Assembly: GCF_000970345.1 (NCBI RefSeq)
Contig: NZ_LAQU01000003.1
Coordinates: 186,001 to 250,000, forward strand
Length of the DNA: 64,000 bases
DNA from: Robbsia andropogonis
Lineage (GTDB): Bacteria > Pseudomonadota > Gammaproteobacteria > Burkholderiales > Burkholderiaceae
Reading direction: 5' to 3'
Within the stretch, counting starts at the first letter, position 1. Each line of letters opens with the position of its first letter. A program made the translations under genes and the position numbers. This document shows, piece by piece, positions 18,523-26,628 of the stretch. Under the pieces are notes generated by a model that was not told the DNA's origin, made no database searches, and was given only the letters and a program-made list of their open reading frames with translations.

Positions 18523-19533
18523 TTATTTGGCAACCGGCACGATGCTCACCGGTAACGGCGTGCCATAGCCCTTCACCTTGGCGAGTGCGAACAGCATCTC
18601 CGCGATGACCACGTCCTGCAGTGCCGAGCCCACCGATTTGTAGAGCACGATGTCGGCCTGGGAACGTCGCGGCGTCACCTCGCCCGAGACCACGGCCGCG
18701 AGAGAGACGAGTTTCGCGTCAAGTGCGAGGCCCGCGCGCATGGCCGCGATGCCGTCACCGGTATCGTGCGCGACTTCATCGGGCATGTCGGCCACCACGC
18801 ACACGGCCCGGGCCATGGTTTCTTCGTCCACCTCCCGCTGCTCGGGCAGGGTCGAGCCGAGCGATACCACGGTTGCCCCTGCAGCAAGCCACGCGCCCTG
18901 CAGAACCGGCGACTCGTCGCGACTGCGAGCGGCGCAGATGACGACGTCGGCGTCGCTTACGGCACGTGCGGGGGTGTCGACAGGGCACACGTCGATGCTG
19001 CCGGCGAAACTGCGCGCAAAACGTTCACGGCTCGATGGATTGGGACTGAAGACCAACACACCCTGCAGCAGGCGCGTCGCGGCGAGGCAATCGAGCGCGC
19101 CACGCGCCTCGAAGCCCGAACCGATCACCCCTACACGCAGCGGCCGGCGGGGCGCCAGCCGGTCGATCGCCAGCGCGGCGGTGGCCGCGGTACGCAGTCC
19201 CGTCACACGATTACCGTCGATCAACGCGGCAAGGCCCATCGTGTGCTGATCGAAAAGCGAGATCAAATAGCTTGCGCGTCTTATGCGCGGCGACGCGGCA
19301 ATCAGCTTCGATCCCATGTGACCACCAGCAGGCGATATCGCGGTCAGACCGCGCAACCAGATACCATCGCCGCGCGCCATCGAACGCGGTGGGACCATCG
19401 CGTCGGATATCTGTCCGGCATACGCCTTTGCGAGCGCGGACACCGCGGGAAACCAGTCGACGAGCGATGCAACGTCGGCGTCGCTTAGAAAAAGCGTGGG
19501 GGGAAGGGCCTCGCTCGGCCGCGTATCGGACAT
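18523..19533 (-). CDS. Ornithine cyclodeaminase / mu-crystallin family protein
   Basis: NAD(P)-dependent protein of about 336 residues. The Rossmann motif GVIGSGFEARGALDCLAA is at about residues 133-150, preceded by the family block LISLFDQHTMGLAALIDGN and GLRTAATAALA. Members include ornithine cyclodeaminase, alanine dehydrogenase, ketimine reductase and others, so the reaction cannot be fixed. The ATG at 19533 is preferred over an upstream TTG. It sits between the LysR pair and a DapA-like gene on the same strand, so it is likely part of the same catabolic unit, perhaps reducing an imine or releasing ammonia from an N-containing substrate (inference). Confidence 0.8.
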   Translation of the reverse strand: MSDTRPSEALPPTLFLSDADVASLVDWFPAVSALAKAYAGQISDAMVPPRSMARGDGIWLRGLTAISPAGGHMGSKLIAASPRIRRASYLISLFDQHTMGLAALIDGNRVTGLRTAATAALAIDRLAPRRPLRVGVIGSGFEARGALDCLAATRLLQGVLVFSPNPSSRERFARSFAGSIDVCPVDTPARAVSDADVVICAARSRDESPVLQGAWLAAGATVVSLGSTLPEQREVDEETMARAVCVVADMPDEVAHDTGDGIAAMRAGLALDAKLVSLAAVVSGEVTPRRSQADIVLYKSVGSALQDVVIAEMLFALAKVKGYGTPLPVSIVPVAK

Positions 19534-19636
19534 GGTGTGGGCGTTGGCGTAAATGACCAACCCACTATAGGGAGCCCGTGCGCATTCGTGTACTGCTCAG
19601 CATCGAAAGCAGTTATGCATTTTGTCGATAACCGGA

Positions 19637-20605
19637 TCAGCGCATCGGCGCAAATACCTCGAGCTTTTCGATCAGGCACCGAACCATCCGCGTGGCGCGG
19701 GTATGGGGACGACGCGGCGTATCCACCAGTACCACGAAGCGTTCGAGCCCGGGCTGGACGATGCGTGATGCGGCCAAACGTGCATCAAGCCTGCCTGGCA
19801 TGACCGAGGCGATCGCATAGCCTCCGCCCGCGGCGACAATCTCATACTGTAATCGCACCGAGTCCACCTCGACAGTCACTTCCAGTGCCAGCGCGTGTTC
19901 GACGGCGAGGCGATCAAGACGCCCGCGCAAGGGATGGGGGCGGCCCGGGACGACCAGGGGTATACCAGAAAGTCGGGCGAGCGGAATCTCCTTCCCTGCG
20001 ACCAACGTATCTTCGCGCAGCCCCACGAGATTGAGGGGCACCGTGGCAAGGACATGAGCGTCCTTGACGCTCGCCGCGTCGTCGCGCAAGACCACCGCCA
20101 TGTCGAGACGGCCCTCGTGGAGTTGCTCTTCGAGCTGGGCGCTTGCGCCTTCCACCAGATGCAGTCTGACGTCCGGCAATTGCTTTTTTACCGACGCGAA
20201 TAACGGGCCGGCCAGCTGGTCTACCGCGGACGGCAACAAACCGACCAGCACTTCACCCTTAGGCTGCCCACGCGCGCTGCGAATATCATCTGCCAGCGCG
20301 TCTGCGTGTTCAGCAAGATGCACGACGCGCGGCAACACGTATTGGCCGAATTCGGTGAGAACGACGCCGCGGCCCGTGCGTCGAAAGAGCCGCTCGCCAC
20401 ACTGCTGTTCGAGCAGCGCGATGTCCCGGCTGACAAGCGATTGCGGCATGTCGAGCGCGATGGCGGTTTTGCTGAGACTGCCCAGGTTCGCCACGCGCGC
20501 GAAGACTTGCCATCGCGGATCGAGAATGGATAACGTGTCGGCCGCTTGATGGACATCGACCTTCGTGTGCCCGCCTGCCGCCCTGCTCGCAACCGTCTTC
20601 ATCAT
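19637..20605 (-). CDS. LysR-type transcriptional regulator (second of pair)
   Basis: LysR regulator of 322 residues: N-terminal winged helix-turn-helix (FARVANLGSLSKTAIALDMPQSLVSRDIALLEQQCGERLF, about residues 29-67) and a periplasmic-binding-like effector domain. The DNA-binding domain is preceded by ~25 extra residues. Its ATG pair at 20605/20602 overlaps the stop of the upstream LysR gene (ATGATGA), so the two regulators are translationally coupled. The ornithine cyclodeaminase homologue follows after about 100 bases. It probably regulates the flanking catabolic genes, perhaps in response to a different intermediate from its partner. Confidence 0.88.
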   Translation of the reverse strand: MMKTVASRAAGGHTKVDVHQAADTLSILDPRWQVFARVANLGSLSKTAIALDMPQSLVSRDIALLEQQCGERLFRRTGRGVVLTEFGQYVLPRVVHLAEHADALADDIRSARGQPKGEVLVGLLPSAVDQLAGPLFASVKKQLPDVRLHLVEGASAQLEEQLHEGRLDMAVVLRDDAASVKDAHVLATVPLNLVGLREDTLVAGKEIPLARLSGIPLVVPGRPHPLRGRLDRLAVEHALALEVTVEVDSVRLQYEIVAAGGGYAIASVMPGRLDARLAASRIVQPGLERFVVLVDTPRRPHTRATRMVRCLIEKLEVFAPMR

Positions 20606-21525
20606 ACCGCGTCCAGCATGCCATCCATGGCGAGCACCGACTCCCTTATCAGCATGCGCAGCCACGCAATGCCCTGGTCCGACGTGCGATGTTTGTGCCA
20701 TTGCATGCACTGCTCCATCTTCGGCATCACCATCGGCATGTCCCTGATCGCAATCGGCAAGGCGCGCGCCGCTTCCCTTGCGAGCCGGGAATGCATTGTC
20801 GCGATGCGGTGCGTCCCGACTACGAGATGCGCGGCGGACAGAAAACTGAACGTACTCGCCTCGACCCGTCTGGACACGCCGAGACGCCTCATGAACGCGT
20901 CTTCGAGCGCGATGCCACCGCCACCGGGATGCACGACCACGTGGCCCGCGCGCAGATAGCGGTCGCTTGTCATATCGCCGGTTGCGAAGTTGCTTTGCTC
21001 CCACAACACACAACAGAACGTTTCCTCCAGCAGTCTCTCGGACGGATGTTCCGTCGAACAGAAATCCTTGGGAATGATCTGCAGGTCAGCTTCGCCTCGC
21101 TCAAGCACACGTTGCGGGTTCGAGACCTGAGGCCGTAAGTCGAAGCTCACCCCGGGCGCTTCCCGATAGGCGCGCTTCAGCACGTGCGGCATCAGCGTCA
21201 TCATCGTGTAGTCCGATACCAGCAATCCGAATAGCCGGTTCGACTGCGACGGCACGAACTGCGGCTGCGCGGCCACGGTCGCATCAACCCGAAGCAGAAT
21301 ATCGCGCACCGGGTCCTTCAGCCCTTCGGCACGTGAGGTGGGTTCCATCTTGCGCCCGACCTGGACGAGCAAGTCATCGTCGAAGTATTCGCGCAGTCGG
21401 GCCAGCGCGTTACTCATCGCGGACTGGCTCAGGTGAATTTTTTCCGCGGCCCGGCTGATACTTCCTTCGGTCAGCAAAGCGTCGAGCGCCACGAGCAGAT
21501 TCAGATCGAGCTTGCTGAAGCGCAT
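20602..21525 (-). CDS. LysR-type regulator, NahR/NodD-like (first of pair)
   Basis: LysR regulator of 307 residues of the NahR/NodD/LinR subgroup, as shown by the start MRFSKLDLNLLVALDALLTE and by IHLSQSAMSNALARLREYF in the helix-turn-helix, then DDLLVQVGRKMEPTSRAE. Members of this subgroup bind aromatic inducers such as salicylate or flavonoids. It is divergent from the ten-gene catabolic operon starting at 21831, with about 300 bases between, the classic LysR arrangement. I infer that it activates that operon. Its stop overlaps the start of a second LysR gene. Confidence 0.9.
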   Translation of the reverse strand: MRFSKLDLNLLVALDALLTEGSISRAAEKIHLSQSAMSNALARLREYFDDDLLVQVGRKMEPTSRAEGLKDPVRDILLRVDATVAAQPQFVPSQSNRLFGLLVSDYTMMTLMPHVLKRAYREAPGVSFDLRPQVSNPQRVLERGEADLQIIPKDFCSTEHPSERLLEETFCCVLWEQSNFATGDMTSDRYLRAGHVVVHPGGGGIALEDAFMRRLGVSRRVEASTFSFLSAAHLVVGTHRIATMHSRLAREAARALPIAIRDMPMVMPKMEQCMQWHKHRTSDQGIAWLRMLIRESVLAMDGMLDAV

Positions 21526-21830
21526 GTGCCTTGTCTCCGTTTATTGTTTGCTGCCTGTTTTAACGCCGATACGTTCCGGCATCGATCGGCGTTAGGGTTT
21601 CTCCCAAAAGCATTCAGGCGACCCATACACCGAATGGATGCAATCCATTTGAGTGTTATATCAGCGCATCTTAATCTAATCCCCATCCCGACAACATTGA
21701 ATTCACACCCTGCATCGGGACCGGTTGAGACGTGGGGTCGGCCGGGGACATACATGCGTTTCATCGCATTCAATAAACGATAAGAGACAAGTCGACTCGC
21801 CCGTGCGGCGCTGGCGATGAGGAGACAAAA
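21526..21830. promoter_or_regulatory. Divergent control region of the catabolic island
   Basis: About 305 bases between the NahR-like lysR gene and the outer-membrane channel gene. The A/T-rich stretch near 21655-21700 is the likely site of LysR binding and the two promoters, but I could not find a dyad that I would call an operator. An AGGAGA ribosome site is visible just before 21831. Confidence 0.5.
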
Positions 21831-22766
21831 ATGCGTAAAGGATATCTTGGGGCGATCGCTGCTTCCATAGGATGCATGCTGTTTGCCACGCTGGCGTCGA
21901 AGCACGCGTATGCGCTCGAAGGCGGGGTTTCCCCTTATCCGGCCGGCGCGGTAGGCACGAACATCGCGGAAATGCCGCCCATACCCGGACTGTTCGCCCT
22001 GGAACAATTCAATTACAGCTTCTCCAATGGGCTTTACGGTAATAACGGCGAAAAATTACCGTTCCGTTTTCACTCGTCGACATTTTCAGCGACCACGCGT
22101 TTGCTCGCGCCCTATCCCTTTACGTTACTAGGCGCGAATGTATACACGCAGTTGGTCTTGCCGGTCGTCTCGCTGCACACGAATGTTGCGGGCCAACGCG
22201 GTACGCAAAACGGGCTGTCCAATATCACGCTCTCTCCCGTCGTGCTGAGCTGGCACCTTGCACGGAATCTGACATTCACCAGCGGCTTTGACATTGCGTT
22301 CGAGAACGGTTCGTACAGCCCGTCGAAAGCGAGCGTGGCAGTGGGCTATACCTCGCTACAACCGGTGATTTCGCTGCGCTACAACGTGCCGAACGGGATT
22401 GACCTCGGTGTTTCCAACCGCGTGATGTTCAACCGTGAAAACAGCGAAACGGCTTACCGTTCCGGCACGGCGTACGTCGGCGAATTCGAGGCCGGATGGA
22501 ACTTCGGCAAATGGAAGATCGGCATGGTTGGCGCGTACCTGAACCAGTTCACGGACGACCGGCAGAACGGCTCGGTGGTCGTCGGCAATCGCGCAAAGTC
22601 GCTCGCCCTCGGCCCGTCCATCGTGTACAACGCCGGCCCCTTCAACATCAATCTGAACTATCAGCAGGGCATCTATGCAGCCAATACATCGAAGAGCAAC
22701 GCGATCTGGCTAAACCTCGCGATCCCGTTGTGGGCAAAGCCACCAATCCCCAATACGGGCCACTAA
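21831..22766 (+). CDS. Outer-membrane channel, phenol-degradation MetA-like family
   Basis: Secreted beta-barrel protein of 311 residues with a signal peptide (about 1-29, ending KHAYA). After cleavage it begins LEGGVSPYPAGAVGTNIAEMP, the pattern of the SphA/meta-pathway outer-membrane family found in many aromatic degradation clusters. The C-terminal half alternates hydrophobic and polar residues as in beta strands. It probably admits the operon's hydrophobic substrate across the outer membrane. First gene of a ten-gene same-strand operon ending at 31175. Confidence 0.82.
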   Translation: MRKGYLGAIAASIGCMLFATLASKHAYALEGGVSPYPAGAVGTNIAEMPPIPGLFALEQFNYSFSNGLYGNNGEKLPFRFHSSTFSATTRLLAPYPFTLLGANVYTQLVLPVVSLHTNVAGQRGTQNGLSNITLSPVVLSWHLARNLTFTSGFDIAFENGSYSPSKASVAVGYTSLQPVISLRYNVPNGIDLGVSNRVMFNRENSETAYRSGTAYVGEFEAGWNFGKWKIGMVGAYLNQFTDDRQNGSVVVGNRAKSLALGPSIVYNAGPFNINLNYQQGIYAANTSKSNAIWLNLAIPLWAKPPIPNTGH

Positions 22767-22786
22767 CCTGATCATGAAGGACTGAC

Positions 22787-23947
22787 ATGTTTCGCTACTT
22801 TCCCACGAACTACGTCTGGAACCTCTCCGTCGATCTCGCGATCGAGATGGGGGCGCGCATTGGCGAAATCGAAGTGATGTGCGCGCCACTGCAGGAGGCC
22901 GCGAAGCAGCCCGATGCCGAAGGAACACGTGCATTCAGGCAAGTCTGGTCAAGCATGGCCGATCGCCTGTGCGATCTCGCCACCGAAGACGAAGCACGCG
23001 GCAGGTTCCTGTCAGCAGGTGAAAAGTACAAGCGCGCCGCGATCTATCTGATCACCTGCGAGCGGTTACAGGCGCACGACGCACCGGCACGCGTCGACCT
23101 ATACCGCCGCGCGCTCGATACCTTCTCGATGGGGGTCAAGCTGCTCGGCGAAAACTGCGAGCACGTCACCATTCCGTATGGCGACAGCCACCTTTCAGGC
23201 CTGCTGGTCAAAGCCAGGGGCGCGAGCGCGCGCAGCCCCTTGCTCCTGCAAGTGAACGGACTCGACTCCACGAAGGAGATGAAATACCTCGTCGGCTTGC
23301 CAGGATGGCTGGCGGCGCGCGGCGTGTCGTCGCTGATCGTCGATCAGCCCGGCACCGGCGAGGCATTGCGTCTCGAAGGTCTGCATGCCGTGTACAACAC
23401 CGAGATCTGGGCAAGCCGGATCGTGGACTGGCTCGAGACGCGCGAGGACATCGATCACAGACGCATCGGCATGGAAGGCGTTTCTCTCGGTGGCTACTAC
23501 TGTCCGCGCGCCGTGGCGTTCGAGCCGCGCTTCGCCTGCGGTGTTGTATGGGGCGCGAATCACGACTGGCGCGACGTACAGAAGAAACGCCTGCAACGCG
23601 AAGGCAGCTTACCGGTGCCGCACTACTGGAACCATGTGTGCTGGGTGTGGGGCGCGAAAGACATCGACACGTTCATGGAGATCGCACAAGACGTGCATCT
23701 GGACGGCGTGCTCGACCGCATCAAGGTGCCGTTTCTCGTAACACACGGCGAGAAGGATTCACAGATCCCGGTTGCGTGGGCGCATCGCACGTACGAACAG
23801 CTTGTGAACAGCCCGAAGCGTGAATTGAAAATCTTCACCGATCGGGAGGGCGGCGTCCAACACTCCAGCTTCGACAATTCGATCAACGCCGGACAGTACA
23901 TCGCCGACTGGGTGGCTGAAACCTTAGGCGGGCATACCGCTGTCTGA
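22787..23947 (+). CDS. Alpha/beta hydrolase, C-C bond hydrolase-like
   Basis: Serine hydrolase of 386 residues with an N-terminal helical region (1-~120) before the alpha/beta core, the layout of 2,6-dihydroxypseudooxynicotine hydrolase and FrsA-like enzymes. Likely triad: Ser233 in GVSLGG, Asp324 in GEKDSQIP and His359 in GGVQHS. The oxyanion region is LQVNGLDSTKE. Related enzymes break a C-C bond in a beta-keto ring-cleavage or side-chain intermediate. AAGGA lies 7 bases before the ATG. Second in the operon and directly upstream of the extradiol dioxygenase, consistent with acting on its product or on the precursor. Confidence 0.8.
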   Translation: MFRYFPTNYVWNLSVDLAIEMGARIGEIEVMCAPLQEAAKQPDAEGTRAFRQVWSSMADRLCDLATEDEARGRFLSAGEKYKRAAIYLITCERLQAHDAPARVDLYRRALDTFSMGVKLLGENCEHVTIPYGDSHLSGLLVKARGASARSPLLLQVNGLDSTKEMKYLVGLPGWLAARGVSSLIVDQPGTGEALRLEGLHAVYNTEIWASRIVDWLETREDIDHRRIGMEGVSLGGYYCPRAVAFEPRFACGVVWGANHDWRDVQKKRLQREGSLPVPHYWNHVCWVWGAKDIDTFMEIAQDVHLDGVLDRIKVPFLVTHGEKDSQIPVAWAHRTYEQLVNSPKRELKIFTDREGGVQHSSFDNSINAGQYIADWVAETLGGHTAV

Positions 23948-23978
23948 CTCCCTTCTTTTTATTTTGAGAATAATGATC

Positions 23979-24923
23979 ATGAATATCATCGGCCCCGATT
24001 CGCTTGTCTTCGGCGTGGACGACGTGGCGAACTGCAACGCATATCTTCTTCATTATGGCCTGCTGCCTATTCGTGCCGATGAAACGGGCGGCCGGTTTGA
24101 AGCGCTCGACGGCACCGCGGTCGAGATCCGGCGAGCGGATGATCCGACATTGCCTCCCGCGCTCGGCACCGGAAGCATGCTGCGCAAGACAACCTACGGC
24201 GTGGCGGACGCCGCAACGCTGCAGGCTATCGCGGAAGAGCTGCGACGCGACCGCGAAGTCAAGCAACTCGCGGACGGATCGATTGAATCGGTCGACGACA
24301 TGGGGTTCGCCCTCGGCTTCCAGATTACAACCAGAAAACCTCTCGCGTTGCCCGCGGAAGCCATCAACGCGCCGGGCGCGCCCGCGCAACGGCCGACCAA
24401 CGTGGTTGCGGTGAACGACAACGCGGATCTCACGCCTCGCACGCTTTCGCACGTCGTCTATTTCGTGCCCGATGCAGACAAGGCCGAAGCGTTCTATGTG
24501 GAACGCCTGGGCTTTCGTTGCTCGGACCGCTTCACCGGGGTTGGGCCATTTCTGCGCCCGGCCGGCACGCTCGATCATCACACGCTGTTCATGATTCAAA
24601 CGCCTCCGTTCATGAAGGGCTGCGAGCACTTCACTTTCCACATGGGTGGCCCGACCGCCGTCTTGCAAGCCGGCACGCGCTTTGTGGAGAAGGGGTATCA
24701 ATCATTCTGGGGGCCAGGGCGTCACAGATTCGGGTCGAACTGGTTCTGGTACTTCAATAGCCCGCTGGGTTGTCACGTGGAGTATGACGCGGACATGGAC
24801 CTTCACGACGATGAATGGACCGCGCGCGCGGCGCCGATGAGCGCCGACGGCTCGCAGTTGTTCCTGTTCCAGCATCACGAAAAATGGGTGCCGGGCGGAC
24901 CGCCGACAAAGCGCCCCGAGTAA
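23979..24923 (+). CDS. Two-domain VOC extradiol ring-cleavage dioxygenase-like
   Basis: Protein of about 314 residues made of two VOC (glyoxalase/bleomycin-resistance) modules, the architecture of type I extradiol catechol dioxygenases. In the second domain the spacing of His158 (LSHVVYF), His217 (EHFTFHMGG) and Glu268 (CHVEYD) matches the Fe(II) ligands of BphC-type enzymes (His146, His210, Glu260). The expected role is cleavage of a catechol-like ring next to the diol. I prefer the ATG at 23979; ATGs 6 and 15 bases earlier are possible. Followed closely by a Rieske ferredoxin gene. Confidence 0.82.
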   Translation: MNIIGPDSLVFGVDDVANCNAYLLHYGLLPIRADETGGRFEALDGTAVEIRRADDPTLPPALGTGSMLRKTTYGVADAATLQAIAEELRRDREVKQLADGSIESVDDMGFALGFQITTRKPLALPAEAINAPGAPAQRPTNVVAVNDNADLTPRTLSHVVYFVPDADKAEAFYVERLGFRCSDRFTGVGPFLRPAGTLDHHTLFMIQTPPFMKGCEHFTFHMGGPTAVLQAGTRFVEKGYQSFWGPGRHRFGSNWFWYFNSPLGCHVEYDADMDLHDDEWTARAAPMSADGSQLFLFQHHEKWVPGGPPTKRPE

Positions 24924-24936
24924 AGGAGACGACGCC

Positions 24937-25338
24937 ATGCCCGTTGCCGCGTTACCGATCCATCTCGTTCGTTTCGATGACCTCGACGACCCCGAGGCGC
25001 GCGGTTTCGATCCCGCGGGCGCGGGCCACGACACCGTGCTGGTCGTTCGTCGCGGCGACAAGGTATTTGCGTACCTGGATGCGTGTCCCCATTACGGCAA
25101 CACGCCGATGGCCTGGCGCAAGGACGCGTATCTGAATAGTGATGGCACCCGTATCGTCTGTTTCGCGCACGGGGCGCAGTTCGATATCGCAACGGGCGAA
25201 TGCCTGGTGGGCCCCTGCCTTGGACAACGGTTGACCCGGCTTGACACGGCAGTGACGGCGCACGGCGACGTGGGCGTCTTCATGCCGACAGGCGCGGTAT
25301 CACAGCGCGACGAAAGCACGGCCGAAGGCGAAGGGTAG
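24937..25338 (+). CDS. Rieske [2Fe-2S] ferredoxin-like protein
   Basis: Small redox protein of 133 residues. The two cluster-binding motifs are CPHYG (C-x-H) at about residue 49 and CFAHGAQFD (C-x-x-H) near residue 73, followed by TGECLVGPCLG. There is no oxygenase alpha subunit in the neighbourhood, so it is not simply the ferredoxin of a ring-hydroxylating dioxygenase encoded here. It may carry electrons to the adjacent dioxygenase (reactivating its iron) or to an oxygenase encoded elsewhere. AAGGAG 10 bases before the ATG gives a strong start. Confidence 0.9.
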   Translation: MPVAALPIHLVRFDDLDDPEARGFDPAGAGHDTVLVVRRGDKVFAYLDACPHYGNTPMAWRKDAYLNSDGTRIVCFAHGAQFDIATGECLVGPCLGQRLTRLDTAVTAHGDVGVFMPTGAVSQRDESTAEGEG

Positions 25339-25467
25339 CGCGAGCAAGGAGGCGCGGCGGCGGGTTGTCCGGTTGGAAACAAGCCCTGCACCGATTCGAA
25401 AACAAAAAACACGTGTCCGCATGCATCCGACATGCGCGGACGCAAGAACAAAACAGGAGACACCAAC

Positions 25468-26445
25468 ATGGCGACCGTTCGGCATGTGCTCATCATCGGG
25501 GGCGGCTTTTCCGGCATGGCCACTGCGATTCAATGCGTAAAACAAGGGCTGAAAGTCGATCTTGTCGAGATAGACCATGCGTGGCGCGCTTATGGCGCGG
25601 GCATCAGCATCGGCGGTCCGACGCTACGCGCGCTAAAGACTATCGGTGTCATCGACGCGGTCATTGCGCGTGGTTACTGCGACGACGGCGTTGACCTTTT
25701 CACATCGAGCGGCATGCCATTGGGGCAACTGCCAACGCCCCGCGTCGCCGGGCCCGATATCCCTGGCGGCGGCGCGATCATGCGGCCGATATTGGCCGAC
25801 ATCCTCGCCACGGCAACGCGCGCTGTCGGCGTACATGTGCGCCTTGGCTGTACGTTCACGGAGATCGTTCAACACGACGAAGGCGTTGACGTGACGCTCA
25901 CTGACGGTACGAAGGCCACCTATGACCTGGTGATCGGTGCGGACGGCCTTTATTCTAAAGTCCGGCAAGCCGTGTTCCCGGACGCGCCGCATCCGCGCTA
26001 TACCGGCCAGGGCATCTGGCGCGCGGTCGTGCCCCGCCCCACCGAGATCACACGCGTGACAATGTGGATGGGGCACAAGGTCAAGGCTGGGGTGAACCCT
26101 GTTTCACAAGACGAGATGTATGTGTTCATCACCGAGGATCGTCCAACAAACGCGCGCCTCGATCCCGATCGCATGCCACAGATGCTGCGCGACCTGCTTG
26201 CGCCTTTCAGCGCACCGATGGTGCAGTCCGTTCGTGATCAGATCGGCCCGCATTCCACCGTCATTTACCGGCCGCTGGAACGCTTGCTCGTGCCACAACC
26301 GTGGTTCGCCGGGCGTGTGGTACTCGTTGGCGATGCGGTGCATGCAACAACGCCTCATATGGCTGCCGGGGCGGGTATCGGCATCGAGGATGGCATCGTG
26401 CTCGCCGAGGAACTCGGCCGCGGTGCGACGCTGGCGACGGCCTAG
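25468..26445 (+). CDS. FAD-dependent monooxygenase, ended early by in-frame TAG
   Basis: Class A flavoprotein hydroxylase related to salicylate/6-hydroxynicotinate monooxygenases. FAD motifs: GxGxxG in IIGGGFSGMATAI (about residue 9), DG motif GADGLYSKVRQ (about 160) and GD motif GDAVHATTPHMAAG (about 288). The reading frame stops at a TAG (26443-26445) after 325 residues, but the same frame continues for another 49 sense codons that read like the normal C-terminal helix of the family. The intact protein would be about 375 residues. AGGAGA lies 8 bases before the ATG at 25468. The truncation removes a C-terminal part without known catalytic residues, so activity may be lost or only weakened. 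Confidence 0.85.
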   Translation: MATVRHVLIIGGGFSGMATAIQCVKQGLKVDLVEIDHAWRAYGAGISIGGPTLRALKTIGVIDAVIARGYCDDGVDLFTSSGMPLGQLPTPRVAGPDIPGGGAIMRPILADILATATRAVGVHVRLGCTFTEIVQHDEGVDVTLTDGTKATYDLVIGADGLYSKVRQAVFPDAPHPRYTGQGIWRAVVPRPTEITRVTMWMGHKVKAGVNPVSQDEMYVFITEDRPTNARLDPDRMPQMLRDLLAPFSAPMVQSVRDQIGPHSTVIYRPLERLLVPQPWFAGRVVLVGDAVHATTPHMAAGAGIGIEDGIVLAEELGRGATLATA

Positions 26446-26595
26446 CTTGCGTTCCAGTCACGCCGTTGGGAGCGCTGCCGCATTGTCGTGGAAAACTCCG
26501 GTCGCCTTGGCGAAATCGAGATCTGCGACGGCGACAAGGTAGAACATGCCCAGATCATGCGCGAGACGCTGACGAGCTTGACGCAACCAATTTGA
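26446..26595 (+). pseudogene. Readable C-terminal tail of the FAD monooxygenase after TAG
   Basis: In frame with the upstream monooxygenase and ending in TGA (26593-26595). It begins LAFQSRRWERCRIVVENS and continues GRLGEIEI, then HAQIMRE and LTQPI, which is what the C-terminus of such hydroxylases looks like (RRWERCRxVVENS). The only barrier between the two parts is one TAG; a TGG codon at that place would restore a 375-residue protein. Confidence 0.75.
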
Positions 26596-26628
26596 TAGCG
26601 CCCGACTGACACGACGGAGAGCGAACAA

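Noticed and set aside
19637..21013. A 458-codon version of the second LysR gene
   Set aside because: The upstream 136 codons run over the first LysR gene in another frame; the helix-turn-helix begins shortly after the ATGs at 20605/20602.
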